Assembly: GCF_900094575.1 (NCBI RefSeq)
Contig: NZ_FMAE01000005.1
Span: forward strand, 426,092-490,091
Origin: Bradyrhizobium yuanmingense
GTDB lineage: Bacteria; Pseudomonadota; Alphaproteobacteria; Rhizobiales; Xanthobacteraceae
Direction of reading: 5' to 3'
Length of the DNA: 64,000 bases
In this document: in pieces, positions 51,528-61,140 of the stretch
Numbering within the stretch: position 1 is the first letter of the stretch
Layout: every line of letters starts with the position of its first letter
Notes under the pieces: model-generated
Databases searched by the model: none
Told to the model about the DNA's origin: nothing
What the model saw: the letters and a program-made list of their open reading frames with translations, nothing else
Program-made: the position numbers and the translations under genes

Positions 51528-52313
51528 TCAGCCCTGGGCGATCAGATCGACCGTGCCCGTGGTTAGCCGGTAGATGCCGCCGACAACCTTCAGCTTGCCC
51601 TGCTCCGCGGCCGCATTGAGGATCGGCGCAGCCGTCTTCAGCTTGGCGATGTTGTCGACCACGTTCTGCCGGATCGCCTTGTTGAGCACGTCCCCGCCCT
51701 GCTGCATCGCCGCCTTTGCGGCGGGCGCGATCGCATCGACCAACGAGGGAATGTGCCCCGGCGGCGACGTATTGTCCCTGATCGCCTTCAGCGTCGCGTC
51801 GACCGCGCCGCAGGCATCATGGCCGAGCACGAGGATCAGCGGCGTGTTCAGCACCGCCACCGCATATTCCATGCTTGCGATGGTCTCGGTGCCGGCAAAA
51901 TTTCCGGCGACGCGACAGACGAAGAGGTCGCCGCGCCCCGCATCGAACGCATATTCCGGTGCAATGCGCGAGTCGGCGCAGCTCAGCACGGCCGCGAACG
52001 GATTCTGTCCGCCGGCCAGCGCCTCGCGCTCGTGCTTGAAATCGTGACGTCGCGACACGCCGGCGACGTAGCGCCCATTGCCTTCCATCAGTCGCTTCAG
52101 CGACGCGTCGGGCGACAGCACGTTCTGCGGCTTCGGCGGCTGCTTGGCGTCCTTGGCCAAGGCGCCACTGGCGAAAGCTCCACCGGCGAAGGTCATGCCG
52201 AACGCGGCGGCGCCAAACAGCATCGCCGATCGCCGCGACGGCGCGATGTCTTGGCGCAGAGAGTCTTGGCGCAGAGATTGGTGATGCAAAGTGTCAGAAC
52301 ACTTGTCGCACAT
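51528..52313 (-). CDS. Exported beta-class carbonic anhydrase
   Basis: 261 residues. An N-terminal twin-Arg signal region (PSRRSAMLFGAAAFGMTFAG) suggests Tat export to the periplasm. The enzyme domain has zinc ligands Cys112, His165 and Cys168 with the Asp114/Arg116 pair (SCADSR, GHDACG). FVCRVAGNFAGTETIASMEYAV and VVGGIYRLTTGTVDLI close the fold. It interconverts CO2 and bicarbonate. The leader contains a short SLRQD-SLRQD duplication before the signal. It stands between the pseudo-caspase and a lipoprotein gene. Confidence 0.9.
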   Translation of the reverse strand: MCDKCSDTLHHQSLRQDSLRQDIAPSRRSAMLFGAAAFGMTFAGGAFASGALAKDAKQPPKPQNVLSPDASLKRLMEGNGRYVAGVSRRHDFKHEREALAGGQNPFAAVLSCADSRIAPEYAFDAGRGDLFVCRVAGNFAGTETIASMEYAVAVLNTPLILVLGHDACGAVDATLKAIRDNTSPPGHIPSLVDAIAPAAKAAMQQGGDVLNKAIRQNVVDNIAKLKTAAPILNAAAEQGKLKVVGGIYRLTTGTVDLIAQG

Positions 52314-52563
52314 GTGACGTCTCCTCGGGTCAGTGGACGAATGAAGCGTCGCGAAGATAGGTGCGCCGATATGAAGAAATAACAAATGTTAGTTGATGCA
52401 ACCGATGATTGCTGCACCGCGCGCTATGCTGCAAGCCGAAAGGCCGGTCATTCCGCGCCCGACGATTGCACGAACATGCGTCCGCCTGCATGCATTCGAG
52501 ATCAGCCCGCCAAAGAGCCCCTGCGCCCGGCGCGATCAAAGGCACGTCGTCGTACCGCGCGCC

Positions 52564-52986
52564 CTACTCGACGGCTTCCAGCTCCGCGAGCTTCGTCCGC
52601 GCGGTTGCCTCATCCAGCGCGACGAGCTCGCCCGGACCGAGATTGGCCTCGCCCGCCGTCGCGACGGACACGACCGCAAGTCCGGCCAAACCGCCGAGCA
52701 CGGCGCCGCCCATGGCCGCATCGTGCCGGGGGCTGCTCTTGATCAGGTAGAAATGCGTCCGGCCCGCCTCCATGACGATCTCGCGCTTGGTCTCGCCTGG
52801 AAACATCAGCTCGGTGAGCAGCACGTCGTGACGCCCGGCAGGCACACGCGCGTGCCCCGCGCGCGGAGGACCAACCTTTTTCGACACCGACGCAAAGTCC
52901 GTACCAACCTGATTGCTAACGCACCCCGTCAGCATGGCACAAACGGCCAACAACAACGCAACCTGTCGCAGCATCACACGCCCCAT
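52564..52986 (-). CDS. DUF2846-type lipoprotein, apparently shortened
   Basis: 140 residues: signal MGRVMLRQVALLLAVCAMLTGC with lipobox LTGC, SNQVGTDFASVSKKVGPPRAGHARV, then directly PAGRHDVLLTELMFPGETKREI and GRTHFYLIKSS, and a Gly-rich membrane-like segment near residues 92-112. In the family as I remember it, a stretch of about 35-40 residues with an aromatic strand pair (starting like VFREK and ending like YVYVDR) lies between GHARV and PAGRH; it seems to be missing in frame. GGGGAA precedes the first ATG. The effect on function is unknown. Confidence 0.65.
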   Translation of the reverse strand: MGRVMLRQVALLLAVCAMLTGCVSNQVGTDFASVSKKVGPPRAGHARVPAGRHDVLLTELMFPGETKREIVMEAGRTHFYLIKSSPRHDAAMGGAVLGGLAGLAVVSVATAGEANLGPGELVALDEATARTKLAELEAVE

Positions 52987-53080
52987 TCCATTCCCCGGGA
53001 CATGCTAGTCGGAATCAGCGCAGGGTTGCAACCGATGCAGTATGACGACTTTGCAAAAACCGGAACGCGTGGCGGAGAAG

Positions 53081-56000
53081 CTAAAGCTGCTGCACGTCGA
53101 CGACGCCTGCCACCGCCTTGATCGCGCCGGCGATCTGCGGCGAGACCTTGAAGCGGCCGGGCAGCTTCATCTCCACCTCGGTCTCGAGGTCGAGCATCAG
53201 CACCAGCGAGACCTCGCCGTCGCCGTTTCCGCGCGGTGCGATGCCCGGACTGCCGACCTTCGGCGCGCCGCCGTTGGCGGCCGCCATCTCGGGCCCGGCG
53301 AGCCGCTTGGCGATCGAGTCCAGCGGCTTGGTGTCGCGCAGGAAGATGCGCAGGCCCTTCTGCGTCTTGGCCGCGGCGTCATCGAGCGGCTCGGCGTGCA
53401 GCACGCGGGCGCGGACGTCCTCGCCCTGAAGCTCGGCCCCGAGTTGCAGCAGCACGGCCGCGCCCGGCTCCAGCACGTCGCGATATTGCGCAAGTCCTTC
53501 CGAGAACAGCACCGCCTCGAAATGGCCGGTGGGATCGGACAGCCCCATGATGCCCATCTTGTTGCCGGTCTTGGTACGCCGCTCCATGCGCGAGACCACG
53601 GTCGCGGCGACCTTGCCGGCGGTGGCGCCGGTCTTCACCGCGCGCGAGAACTCGGCCCAGCTCTGCACCCGCAGCCGCTTCAGCACGGTCGCGTAATCGT
53701 CGAGCGGATGTCCCGACAGGAAGAAGCCGATCGCGTCGTATTCGCGGCGCAGCCGCTCGGCCGGCAGCCATGGCTCGACCTGCGGCAGCATGATGGTCGG
53801 CGCATCCGCCGACATGCCGAACATGTCGTTCTGGCCGATGGTCGCAGCTTCATGCGCGCGCTGGCAGGCGGCGAGGATCGCATCCGCACCGGCAAAGACG
53901 CGCGCCCGGTTCGGCTCCAGCGTGTCGAAGGCACCGGCGGCGGCGAGACTTTCGATGATGCGCTTGTTGATCGCGCGCGGCGAGACGCGCGCGGCGAAAT
54001 CCGCGAGCGAGGTGAACAGGCCGCCCCGGGTGCGCTCCGCGATGATCTGCTCGATCGCCTGGATGCCGACGCCCTTGAGCGCGGCGAGCGCGTAGTAGAT
54101 CGTGTTCTCGCCGACCTCGAAGGTCGCGCCCGACCGGTTGATGTTCGGCGGCTCGACCTTGATGCCGAGCCGCTGCGCCTCGGAGCGGAATTCGGAGAGC
54201 TTGTCCGTGTTGTTGAGATCGAGCGTCATCGACGCGGCGATGAACTCCACCGGATAATGCGCCTTCATGTAGGCGGTGTGATAGGACACCAGCGCATAGG
54301 CCGCCGCGTGACTCTTGTTGAAGCCGTAGTCGGCGAACTTCGCCAGCAATTCGAAGATGGTCTCGGCCTGCCCCTTCGGCACGCCGTTCTTCACCGCACC
54401 CGCAACGAAGATGTCGCGCTGCTTGTCCATCTCGGCGCGGATCTTCTTGCCCATGGCGCGGCGCAGGAGGTCGGCGTCACCGAGCGAGTAGCCCGACATC
54501 ACCTGCGCGATCTGCATCACCTGCTCCTGGTAGATGATGACGCCGAAGGTCTCCTTCAGGATCGGCTCGAGCACGGGATGCAGATATTCCGGCTCCTCGT
54601 CGCCGTGCTTGCGCGCGCAATAGGTCGGGATGTTCGCCATCGGGCCCGGCCGATAGAGCGCGACCAGCGCGATGATGTCCTCGAAACGGTCGGGGCGCAT
54701 GTCGATCAGCGCCCGCCGCATGCCCTGGCTTTCAACCTGGAACACACCGACCACGTCGCCGCGCGCCAGCATCTGATAGCTCTCGGCATCGTCGATCGGC
54801 AGCGTGGCGAGATCGACATCGATGCCGCGCGGCTTGAGCAGCTTGCAGGCGACGTCGAGCACGGTGAGCGTCTTCAGGCCGAGGAAGTCAAACTTCACGA
54901 GGCCCGCCGGCTCGACCCATTTCATGTTGAACTGGGTCACCGGCATGTCGGATTTGGGATCGCGGTAGAGCGGCACGAGCTCGCTCAAGGGGCGATCGCC
55001 GATCACGATGCCGGCCGCGTGGGTCGAGGCGTGGCGGGTCAGGCCTTCGAGACGCTGGGCGATGTCGAAGGCGCGCGCCACCACGGGATCTTCGTCGCGG
55101 AACGCCTGCAGCTTCGGCTCGCTCTCGATCGCGGCCGCCAGCGTCACCGGCGCCGCCGGATTCTGCGGCACCAGCTTGGTCAGCTTGTCGACCTGGCCGT
55201 AGGGCATCTGCAGCACGCGGCCGACGTCGCGCAGCACGCCGCGCGCCTGCAGCGTACCGAAGGTGATGATCTGCGCGACCTGGTCGCGGCCGTAGCGCTG
55301 CTGCACGTAACTGATCACCTCGCCGCGGCGGTCCTGGCAGAAGTCGATGTCGAAGTCCGGCATCGAGACGCGTTCCGGATTGAGGAAGCGCTCGAACAGC
55401 AGGCCGAACCTGATCGGGTCGAGGTCGGTGATCGTGAGCGCCCACGCCACCAGCGAGCCTGCGCCGGAGCCGCGGCCCGGCCCGACCGGAATGCCGTGAG
55501 CCTTGGCCCATTTGATGAAGTCGGACACGATCAGGAAGTAGCCCGCGTACTTCATGCGCATGATGACGTCGAGCTCGAACGCCAGGCGCTTGTTATAGTC
55601 TTCTTCCGCCGTGCCCTGAGAGAGGCCGTGCACGCGCAGACGGTTGGCGAGCCCCTCCTCCGCTTGGCGCTTCAGCTCGGCCGCCTCGACGGCGGCGGCA
55701 TCCGAGCTCGCTGCGGCGCCGACGGTGAAGAACGGCAGGATCGGCTTGCGCGTCATCGGCCGGAACGAGCAGCGCTCGGCGATCTCCACCGTCGAGGCCA
55801 GCGCCTCCGGAATGTCGGCGAACAGCACCGCCATCTCGGCGCGCGTCTTGAAGCGATGATCCGGCGTCAGCTGCACACGGTCGGTCTCGGCGATCAGCCG
55901 GCCGCCGGCGATGCAAAGCAGCGCATCATGTGCTTCGTAATCGTCGGTGGTCGCGAAATACGGCTCGTTGGTCGCAACCAGCGGCAGTCCCTTGGCGTAG

Positions 56001-56584
56001 GCGATGTCGATCAGGCCGCCTTCGACGCGCCGCTCCTTCTCGGCGTTGTGGCGCTGCAATTCGATGTAGAGACGGTCGCCGAAAAGAGCGGCCAGACGCT
56101 CGCACCGCGCCCCGGCGAGCTCGGCCATGCCGCCGGCGAGCGCCAGCGAGATCGGCCCGTCCGGCCCGCCCGTCAGCGCAATCAGGCCCTCGGTCTCGCC
56201 CTCGAGCCAGTCGAGCTTGATGAACGGAGCATGGCTGTCCGGCGATTCCAGGAACGCGCGCGAGTTCAGCCGCATCAGGCTGCGATAACCGCGCTCCTGC
56301 GCGGCGAGCAACACCACGCGCGAGGGTCCCATCGCGTTGCGCGCGTTGGGATCCTGATCGCCGAAATCGATGGCGAGCTCGCAGCCGACGATCGGCTGGA
56401 TGCCGGAGCCCGCCATCTTGTCGGAGAACTCCAGCGCGCCGAACAGATTGTCGGTGTCGGTCAGCGCCAGAGCCGGCTGGTGGTCCTTCTTGGCAAGCTC
56501 GGCGAGCTTGGCGATCTTGATCGAGCCCTTGAGCAGCGAATAGGCCGAGTGAACGTGAAGGTGAACAAATCCGGCGCTCGGCAT
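53081..56584 (-). CDS. dnaE: DNA polymerase III alpha subunit
   Basis: 1167 residues. The N-terminal PHP domain (GFVHLHVHSAYSLLKGSIKI), catalytic palm MPDFDIDFCQDRRGEVI near residue 408 with GPGRGSGAGSLVAWAL just before it, fingers, helix-hairpin-helix and OB domains through the end. It is the chromosomal replicase (DnaE1 type). A 1189-codon frame exists on the other strand over almost the whole gene; it is a G+C-driven shadow. Confidence 0.97.
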   Translation of the reverse strand: MPSAGFVHLHVHSAYSLLKGSIKIAKLAELAKKDHQPALALTDTDNLFGALEFSDKMAGSGIQPIVGCELAIDFGDQDPNARNAMGPSRVVLLAAQERGYRSLMRLNSRAFLESPDSHAPFIKLDWLEGETEGLIALTGGPDGPISLALAGGMAELAGARCERLAALFGDRLYIELQRHNAEKERRVEGGLIDIAYAKGLPLVATNEPYFATTDDYEAHDALLCIAGGRLIAETDRVQLTPDHRFKTRAEMAVLFADIPEALASTVEIAERCSFRPMTRKPILPFFTVGAAASSDAAAVEAAELKRQAEEGLANRLRVHGLSQGTAEEDYNKRLAFELDVIMRMKYAGYFLIVSDFIKWAKAHGIPVGPGRGSGAGSLVAWALTITDLDPIRFGLLFERFLNPERVSMPDFDIDFCQDRRGEVISYVQQRYGRDQVAQIITFGTLQARGVLRDVGRVLQMPYGQVDKLTKLVPQNPAAPVTLAAAIESEPKLQAFRDEDPVVARAFDIAQRLEGLTRHASTHAAGIVIGDRPLSELVPLYRDPKSDMPVTQFNMKWVEPAGLVKFDFLGLKTLTVLDVACKLLKPRGIDVDLATLPIDDAESYQMLARGDVVGVFQVESQGMRRALIDMRPDRFEDIIALVALYRPGPMANIPTYCARKHGDEEPEYLHPVLEPILKETFGVIIYQEQVMQIAQVMSGYSLGDADLLRRAMGKKIRAEMDKQRDIFVAGAVKNGVPKGQAETIFELLAKFADYGFNKSHAAAYALVSYHTAYMKAHYPVEFIAASMTLDLNNTDKLSEFRSEAQRLGIKVEPPNINRSGATFEVGENTIYYALAALKGVGIQAIEQIIAERTRGGLFTSLADFAARVSPRAINKRIIESLAAAGAFDTLEPNRARVFAGADAILAACQRAHEAATIGQNDMFGMSADAPTIMLPQVEPWLPAERLRREYDAIGFFLSGHPLDDYATVLKRLRVQSWAEFSRAVKTGATAGKVAATVVSRMERRTKTGNKMGIMGLSDPTGHFEAVLFSEGLAQYRDVLEPGAAVLLQLGAELQGEDVRARVLHAEPLDDAAAKTQKGLRIFLRDTKPLDSIAKRLAGPEMAAANGGAPKVGSPGIAPRGNGDGEVSLVLMLDLETEVEMKLPGRFKVSPQIAGAIKAVAGVVDVQQL

Positions 56585-56766
56585 GGTCGCGTGACGGCCT
56601 CTTGCAGATGAGATGGAGCGGTCGCCGGCGCCTCAAGGCATCATGCACCTGCGCGGCCGACTCGCTTCCCAATGGTGGGGTGCAGCGCCGCCAGAGTCCA
56701 CGCCGCAGCGACCACTTCGCACCGCCGTCCCGCTTTTCCCCAACCAGCCATGCGTGAAGCCTGGCC

Positions 56767-56865
56767 TCAGAGCTGCGGTATGACTTGGGCCCAGATCGCG
56801 ATCATCCCGACGAACAGCGTGATCGACGCCAATGCGGCAGCCTCTTCGACGAAAACCCTGAACAT
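56767..56865 (-). CDS. 32-residue single-helix membrane peptide
   Basis: GAAGGAGCGAGAC precedes ATG. The frame encodes MFRVFVEEAAALASITLFVG and MIAIWAQVIPQL, one membrane helix with a short acidic N-terminal part (EE). I recall near-identical tiny proteins in other Bradyrhizobium genomes. It is too short for most gene callers. It is upstream of dnaE on the same strand, with about 180 bases between them. Function is unknown; small membrane peptides often regulate transporters or respiratory complexes. Confidence 0.6.
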   Translation of the reverse strand: MFRVFVEEAAALASITLFVGMIAIWAQVIPQL

Positions 56866-56976
56866 GTCTCGCTCCTTCGTTAGAACGTATGAAGAACATT
56901 GTTCTCATTCTGTTCTCAGGAGTCAAGCGCAACGGGTGACCACACAACACGATGGTTAACTCGCTGAATTCACCCA

Positions 56977-57010
56977 ATAAAAAAAAGCCCCGGCCAAGGC
57001 CGGGGCTTTC
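56977..57010 (-). terminator. Intrinsic terminator of outer-membrane protein gene
   Basis: On the minus strand AGCCCCGGCC-TT-GGCCGGGGCT (10 bp, perfect) is followed by eight T residues in all, an unusually strong terminator. It begins about 30 bases after the porin-family stop codon. Confidence 0.95.
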
Positions 57011-57039
57011 GACGACCGCTCCAGTGGGAGCGATCAGGA

Positions 57040-57762
57040 TCAGTAACGGCCGATCATCGGGCCGCCGAACTTGTAGTTCAGGCGGACGAGACCCATGTCG
57101 ATGTCCTGCCCGATGCGTTCGACAGCGCCACTGGCGAAGGTGACGTTGTGGTCGCCGAGGAAGATGTGGTTGTACTCGACGCCGACCGTCCAGTTCGGAG
57201 CAAAACCAAACTCCAGGCCCGCGCCAACCGTGGCACCCCAGCGGGTCTCGTCGGCCCGGTCGAGGTTCGCACCCGTCACGACGCTGTAGACGTCGTACTT
57301 GTTGCTGACGACCGCCGCACCGCCCTTCGCGTAGAGCAGGACGTTGTTCCAGGCATAGCCAACCTGGCCTGTGATCAGACCGAACGCATCGACGCGCGTC
57401 CGGTTCCGCAAACCGGTGATTGCGCTGATGTTGTCACCCGAGAAGTCGGCCCAGTTGCCCTGGCCCTCGAGACCGAACACGAACTGGCCGGACTGAAAGC
57501 GGTAACCGATCTGGCCACCGACGGTGCCGCCGGTCGAGTTGTGGGAGCCTTCCGGACCGAAGCCGACCAGATCCCACGACGTGTCAGCCGAACCGCCGCC
57601 GCCGTTGATACCGATGTAGAAGCCGCTCCAGTCGTACACCGCAGCGATCGCCGCGGGCGGTGCTTTGGTGTAGGGCCGTGCCGCGAGATCTGCCGCAAGT
57701 GCCGGCGCAGCCGCGCTGAGCGCGACGAGGCTGACAGCTGCAAGCAACAAATTCTTCTTCAT
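57040..57762 (-). CDS. Outer membrane beta-barrel protein (Omp31/OmpW-like porin family)
   Basis: 240 residues: signal MKKNLLLAAVSLVALSAAA to ALA, linker DLAARPYTKAPP, then an eight-strand barrel beginning YDWSGFYIGINGGGG with alternating residues. It passes through VGGQIGYRFQSGQFVFGLEGQGNW and VGAGLEFGFAPNWTVGVEYNHIFLG and ends LVRLNYKFGGPMIGRY. This is the rhizobial Omp25/Omp31-like family. The ATG follows a start-proximal signal far better than an upstream extension. It is monocistronic, with a strong terminator. Confidence 0.9.
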   Translation of the reverse strand: MKKNLLLAAVSLVALSAAAPALAADLAARPYTKAPPAAIAAVYDWSGFYIGINGGGGSADTSWDLVGFGPEGSHNSTGGTVGGQIGYRFQSGQFVFGLEGQGNWADFSGDNISAITGLRNRTRVDAFGLITGQVGYAWNNVLLYAKGGAAVVSNKYDVYSVVTGANLDRADETRWGATVGAGLEFGFAPNWTVGVEYNHIFLGDHNVTFASGAVERIGQDIDMGLVRLNYKFGGPMIGRY

Positions 57763-58319
57763 TTGATTCCCGTTCCAGTTTCTACAGTAGTGGGCCCCCC
57801 GGCCGTGGGTCCTCATAACAGCGATCGACGGAATTGCTGTAGCCGCGGCGCCACAGTGTGATCGAAAGGACTTTGCTCATTAACGAATGTTAATCGAGCA
57901 TCGCGGACACCCTATCAAACAAGGGGTTTTGCAGCAGTTTCAATGTTGACGAGGCGAGACAAGCTGCATGCGCGCGCAACATCGTCGCGCGCACATTCGC
58001 GTGATGGGAGAGGCGAATGCGAACAAGTTCCTCATCCAAATTGTCGCCATCTTTTCGCTCGCTTTCATCACATTCGTGGGCGCGTCAATCGCTAGCTCGC
58101 CTCCGCGCGTACTTCGCCGGACAAAGCGACACCCCATACGCGATCAGAGTCGTCTGCATGATGAGGCCAATCAGCGACAGTGCCTTTTGGAAGCTGCAGC
58201 CTCACACACCGTCTTTCACCTGAAAAGCCCGCCTGAAGCGGGCATCTCGAAGGATGGTCGCAGGAACGGCTGAACAGCTCTCGAATGCCATAGCCCTGCG
58301 ATGAGCGCGCTGCGTCTGC
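57763..58319. other. Intergenic region between porin and HD-domain genes
   Basis: About 555 bases. The part next to the porin gene (AT-rich TTAACGAATGTTAATCGAGC near 57880-57900) probably holds its promoter. A plus-strand frame near 58000 encodes a hydrophobic stretch (KFLIQIVAIFSLAFITFVGA) but lacks a clear ribosome site and then runs into unrelated sequence, so I do not call it. A terminator sits at the right end. Confidence 0.4.
58223..58243 (-). terminator. Intrinsic terminator of HD/AhpD-like operon
   Basis: On the minus strand GCCCGC-TTCAG-GCGGGC is followed by TTTTC. It is about 75 bases beyond the stop codon of the HD-domain gene. Confidence 0.65.
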
Positions 58320-58958
58320 TCAGCTTTGCCAGGGCGCATTGCGGATCCGCGTGCACGCGTTCGGCCTTTGGAAGCTCGGATCGTGATCTGCGATGTAGTC
58401 GAAGTTGACCGTCCCGAACGTCGTCTGCGGTTTCTTCAGCGCCGAGCAGGTCTGTACCTTCACGAACTCGTTCTTGAAGTCACCGCGCGGGAACGCCGAG
58501 ATCACCTGCTCGCGCTGCTCCGGTGTGTAATGATCATACCCGATGCCCACCACATCCACCAGAACGCCTGCGTTGGTGAGCGCGATTTCCGGTCTCATAT
58601 ATTGCGGAATGCCGGGCGTGGTGTGCAGGGCGATGGCCTCCCACACCAGATCGGCCTGGGAATCAGCGATGCCGCGTGCCCGCAGAAACTCGCGCGCTGC
58701 ATCGGCACCGTCGACTTCAAACCGCTTGGTCGCGGTATGGTAGTGATCGACGAGGCCGAGGTCGTGAAACAGGGCCGCGACATAGAGAAGCTCGGAATCA
58801 AACTTCAGCTTCTGGCGCAATCCCGTCATCGCGCCGAACACGTAGACGCGAACGGAATGGTTGAACAACATCTCGTCTTCGTAACTGCGCACCAGCTCGG
58901 CGGCCTCGCGAGCCAGTTGGCTGTCGGGAATTTTGACGCCGGAGATCACTCTCGTCAT
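58320..58958 (-). CDS. HD-domain phosphohydrolase-like protein
   Basis: 212 residues with the HD metal motif: FNHSVRVYVFGAM (first His), ALFHDLGLVDHYH (HD pair) and later IALHTTP and DVVGIGYDHY. It belongs to the same group as cyanamide hydratase-like and other single HD-domain proteins; substrates are usually nucleotides or small nitriles. It starts 41 bases after the AhpD-like gene and shares its operon. The real substrate cannot be read from sequence. Confidence 0.8.
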   Translation of the reverse strand: MTRVISGVKIPDSQLAREAAELVRSYEDEMLFNHSVRVYVFGAMTGLRQKLKFDSELLYVAALFHDLGLVDHYHTATKRFEVDGADAAREFLRARGIADSQADLVWEAIALHTTPGIPQYMRPEIALTNAGVLVDVVGIGYDHYTPEQREQVISAFPRGDFKNEFVKVQTCSALKKPQTTFGTVNFDYIADHDPSFQRPNACTRIRNAPWQS

Positions 58959-58999
58959 TTTCAGGTTCCTGCTTTCTGTTTCGGCTGATTCCCTTCGGG

Positions 59000-59461
59000 T
59001 CAGGCGGCCTCCTCGAGCGCGGCCTGCGGCGTATTTCGAAAGCTGATCGACATGCGATTGTACGCATTCATCAGGCTGATCGCGATCGTGAGATCGACCA
59101 GCTCGCGCTCGCTGAAGACTTTGCGAACGGCTTGATAGGCCTCATCCGGGACGTTGGTCTCGGCGACGCGGGTGATCGTCTCGGCCCATGCGAGAGCCGC
59201 ACGCTCGCGCTCGTCGAAAAGATGGCCCGCCTCGGCCCAGGCCTGGACCAGCGCGATCTTTTCGATTTTCACGCCGCTCTTCAGCAGGTCGCGTGTATGC
59301 ATGTCGAGGCAGTAGGCGCAATTGTTGATCTGCGACACGCGAAGATAGACCAGGGTGACAAGCGTCGCGGGAAGTCCGCTCTGCATGACGTAGCCGTAGA
59401 CACCGCCCAGCGCCTTCATACCTGCCGGTGCGACGTGATTGTAGTTGAGCCGTTCGCTCAT
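59000..59461 (-). CDS. AhpD-like carboxymuconolactone decarboxylase-family protein
   Basis: 153 residues. The redox motif CAYCLDMHT (C-x-x-C-x-x-x-H) lies near residue 48, within YLRVSQINNCAYCLDMHTRDLL. Then WAEAGHLFDERERAALAWAETI and FSERELVDLTIAISLMNAYNRM follow, the complete AhpD/CMD helical fold. Members reduce peroxiredoxins or act on lactones and are commonly paired with a divergent MocR-type regulator, as here. A GGAGCAGG region precedes ATG. Confidence 0.88.
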   Translation of the reverse strand: MSERLNYNHVAPAGMKALGGVYGYVMQSGLPATLVTLVYLRVSQINNCAYCLDMHTRDLLKSGVKIEKIALVQAWAEAGHLFDERERAALAWAETITRVAETNVPDEAYQAVRKVFSERELVDLTIAISLMNAYNRMSISFRNTPQAALEEAA

Positions 59462-59575
59462 CTGCCTGCTCCTTGATGATCGGGGGATGAACCCTCCCTC
59501 TTGCCCCCTTAGGTGCCCCTGCACTGGTCCACAAAAAAGCACCAAGAACGTACAAAACTCGTGTACCACGCAGGC

Positions 59576-60981
59576 ATGACGAGGCCGCTGCATCTGGAGC
59601 TCGATCGATCTGCAAAGACGCCGCTGGCCGAGCAGATCCACAAGGGGATCAGGACCGCGATCGAAAGCGGCGTTCTCGCCCCCGGCGCACGCCTGCCCTC
59701 CTGGCAGGATCTCGCCGCCCAACTCGGCGTCGCCCGCGGCACCGTACGGGTGGCGTACGAAAAGCTCTCATCCGCCCAACTGATCGTCGCAAGCCGCGCG
59801 ACTGAACCCATGTCGCCGACAGGCCCCCGTTCCCAGTAAGGCGGGACAGCGCCCCGTCGCCCGGCTCGTTCATGGAGATGTACCAGGAGCTGACGGCGGG
59901 GCCCGCGATCTTCCAGATGGGCGTGCCTGCGCAGGAGACCCTTCCCGCGACATTGCTGGCGCGGATGCGCGCGCAGGCAGTTCGGGCGGAGGTGAGCGCA
60001 CCGGCGATCTACCCGGATCCACGCGGCGAGCTGGCGTTGCGGCGCGAGATCGCGGCCTACCTCGCGCTGGCGCGCGGGATCGAATGCGCGCCGTCCCAGA
60101 TCATCGTCACTGCCGGTTTCAGCGGCGGCCTTGGCTTGGCGCTCCGCGTCCTCGGACTCGAGCAGAAGAAGGCCTGGATGGAGGACCCTGGCTTTCCCTT
60201 TACCCGGCAGGGTCTCGCGCTTGCGCGATTGTCGGTTGCGCCGATCCCCGTTGATGCGGACGGCATCGATGTCGATTACGGCATGAAACATGCTCCTGAT
60301 GCGGCACTGGTGGTCGTGACACCGGGCCAGCAGGCGCCGCTCGGCTCCACATTGTCGCTTGTGCGGCGCTCACGCCTGCTCGACTGGGCAGCGCAAAGCA
60401 AGGCATGGGTGATCGAGGATGACTATCTCAGCGAGCTTCAGCTCAAGGGCCGGGCGACGCCGGCGCTCGCATCGCTCGACCGCGCCGGCCGCGTCATTCA
60501 CATCGGCTCTTTCAGCAAGACGGTGACGCCTGCCCTGCGGCTGGGCTTTGTCGTCGCACCGGCCGCCCTGGCGTCGCAATTTGCCGAAGCTGCTGCGTGC
60601 CTTGCGCCCGCGCCTGGGCCGGCGGTGCAGCGCGCGATGGCCGACTTCATGCGCGAGGGCCATTATCTGCGGCATCTTCGGCGCACGAAGCGGGTTTACG
60701 CTGCACAAGGCGATGCATTGCTGAAGTACCTTCGCGCGCGCACTGCGAACATTGCGCTTGCCGGGTTGGCGGCGGTGCTGCAATTGACGGACGGAGCACC
60801 CGACCTGGCCATCGCCAGGGAAGCAGCACGGATGGGACTTGCGCCTACGCCGCTGTCGCTCTGGTATGCGTCGAACGGACCGGTGCGCCCGGGACTTTTG
60901 CTCGGCGTGGCAACGTCTCCGCTCAAACGAATTGAGGCGTCCTGCGATCGACTGTTGCAAATCATCGATCGTCTGACCTGA
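59576..60981 (+). pseudogene. MocR/PdxR-type regulator broken by a one-base frameshift
   Basis: The first frame has the GntR winged helix (LHLELDRSAKTPLAEQIHKGIRTAIESG, then LPSWQDLAAQLGVARGTVRVAYEKL) and stops at 59837. The PLP-aminotransferase-like part continues in another frame, in phase from about 59809 (HVADRPPFPVRRDSAPSPGSFM) to the normal end, with the PLP Lys in HIGSFSKTVTPALRLGF. Adding one G after GCGACT near 59803 would restore a continuous family-like GTHVADRP junction. Intact, it would be a ~468-residue regulator of the divergent AhpD/HD operon. It may be a true mutation or a sequencing error. The ATG at 59872 alone would give only the domain without DNA binding. Confidence 0.85.
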
Positions 60982-61140
60982 TCTTGACTGACGGACGATA
61001 GCACGCCGCGCATGGATGCGTTGCTGGCGGTGGCCGGTGAACGAAATAAGCGTGCACCGGCCGGCCCATCAAAAGTTGTGATAACGGCGTTTCTCATATA
61101 GGGTCGAACCTCTTCCTCGCCGTGCGTGGTCGCTTGCTGC

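Noticed and set aside
53042..56611. 1189-codon open frame on the plus strand opposite dnaE
   Set aside because: It mirrors dnaE almost end to end, has no family motif and an Arg/His/Leu-rich composition expected from the complement of G+C-rich third positions.
57968..58273. Plus-strand frame with a hydrophobic segment near 58030
   Set aside because: No convincing start or ribosome site, and the rest of the frame is basic, unstructured and runs through a terminator.
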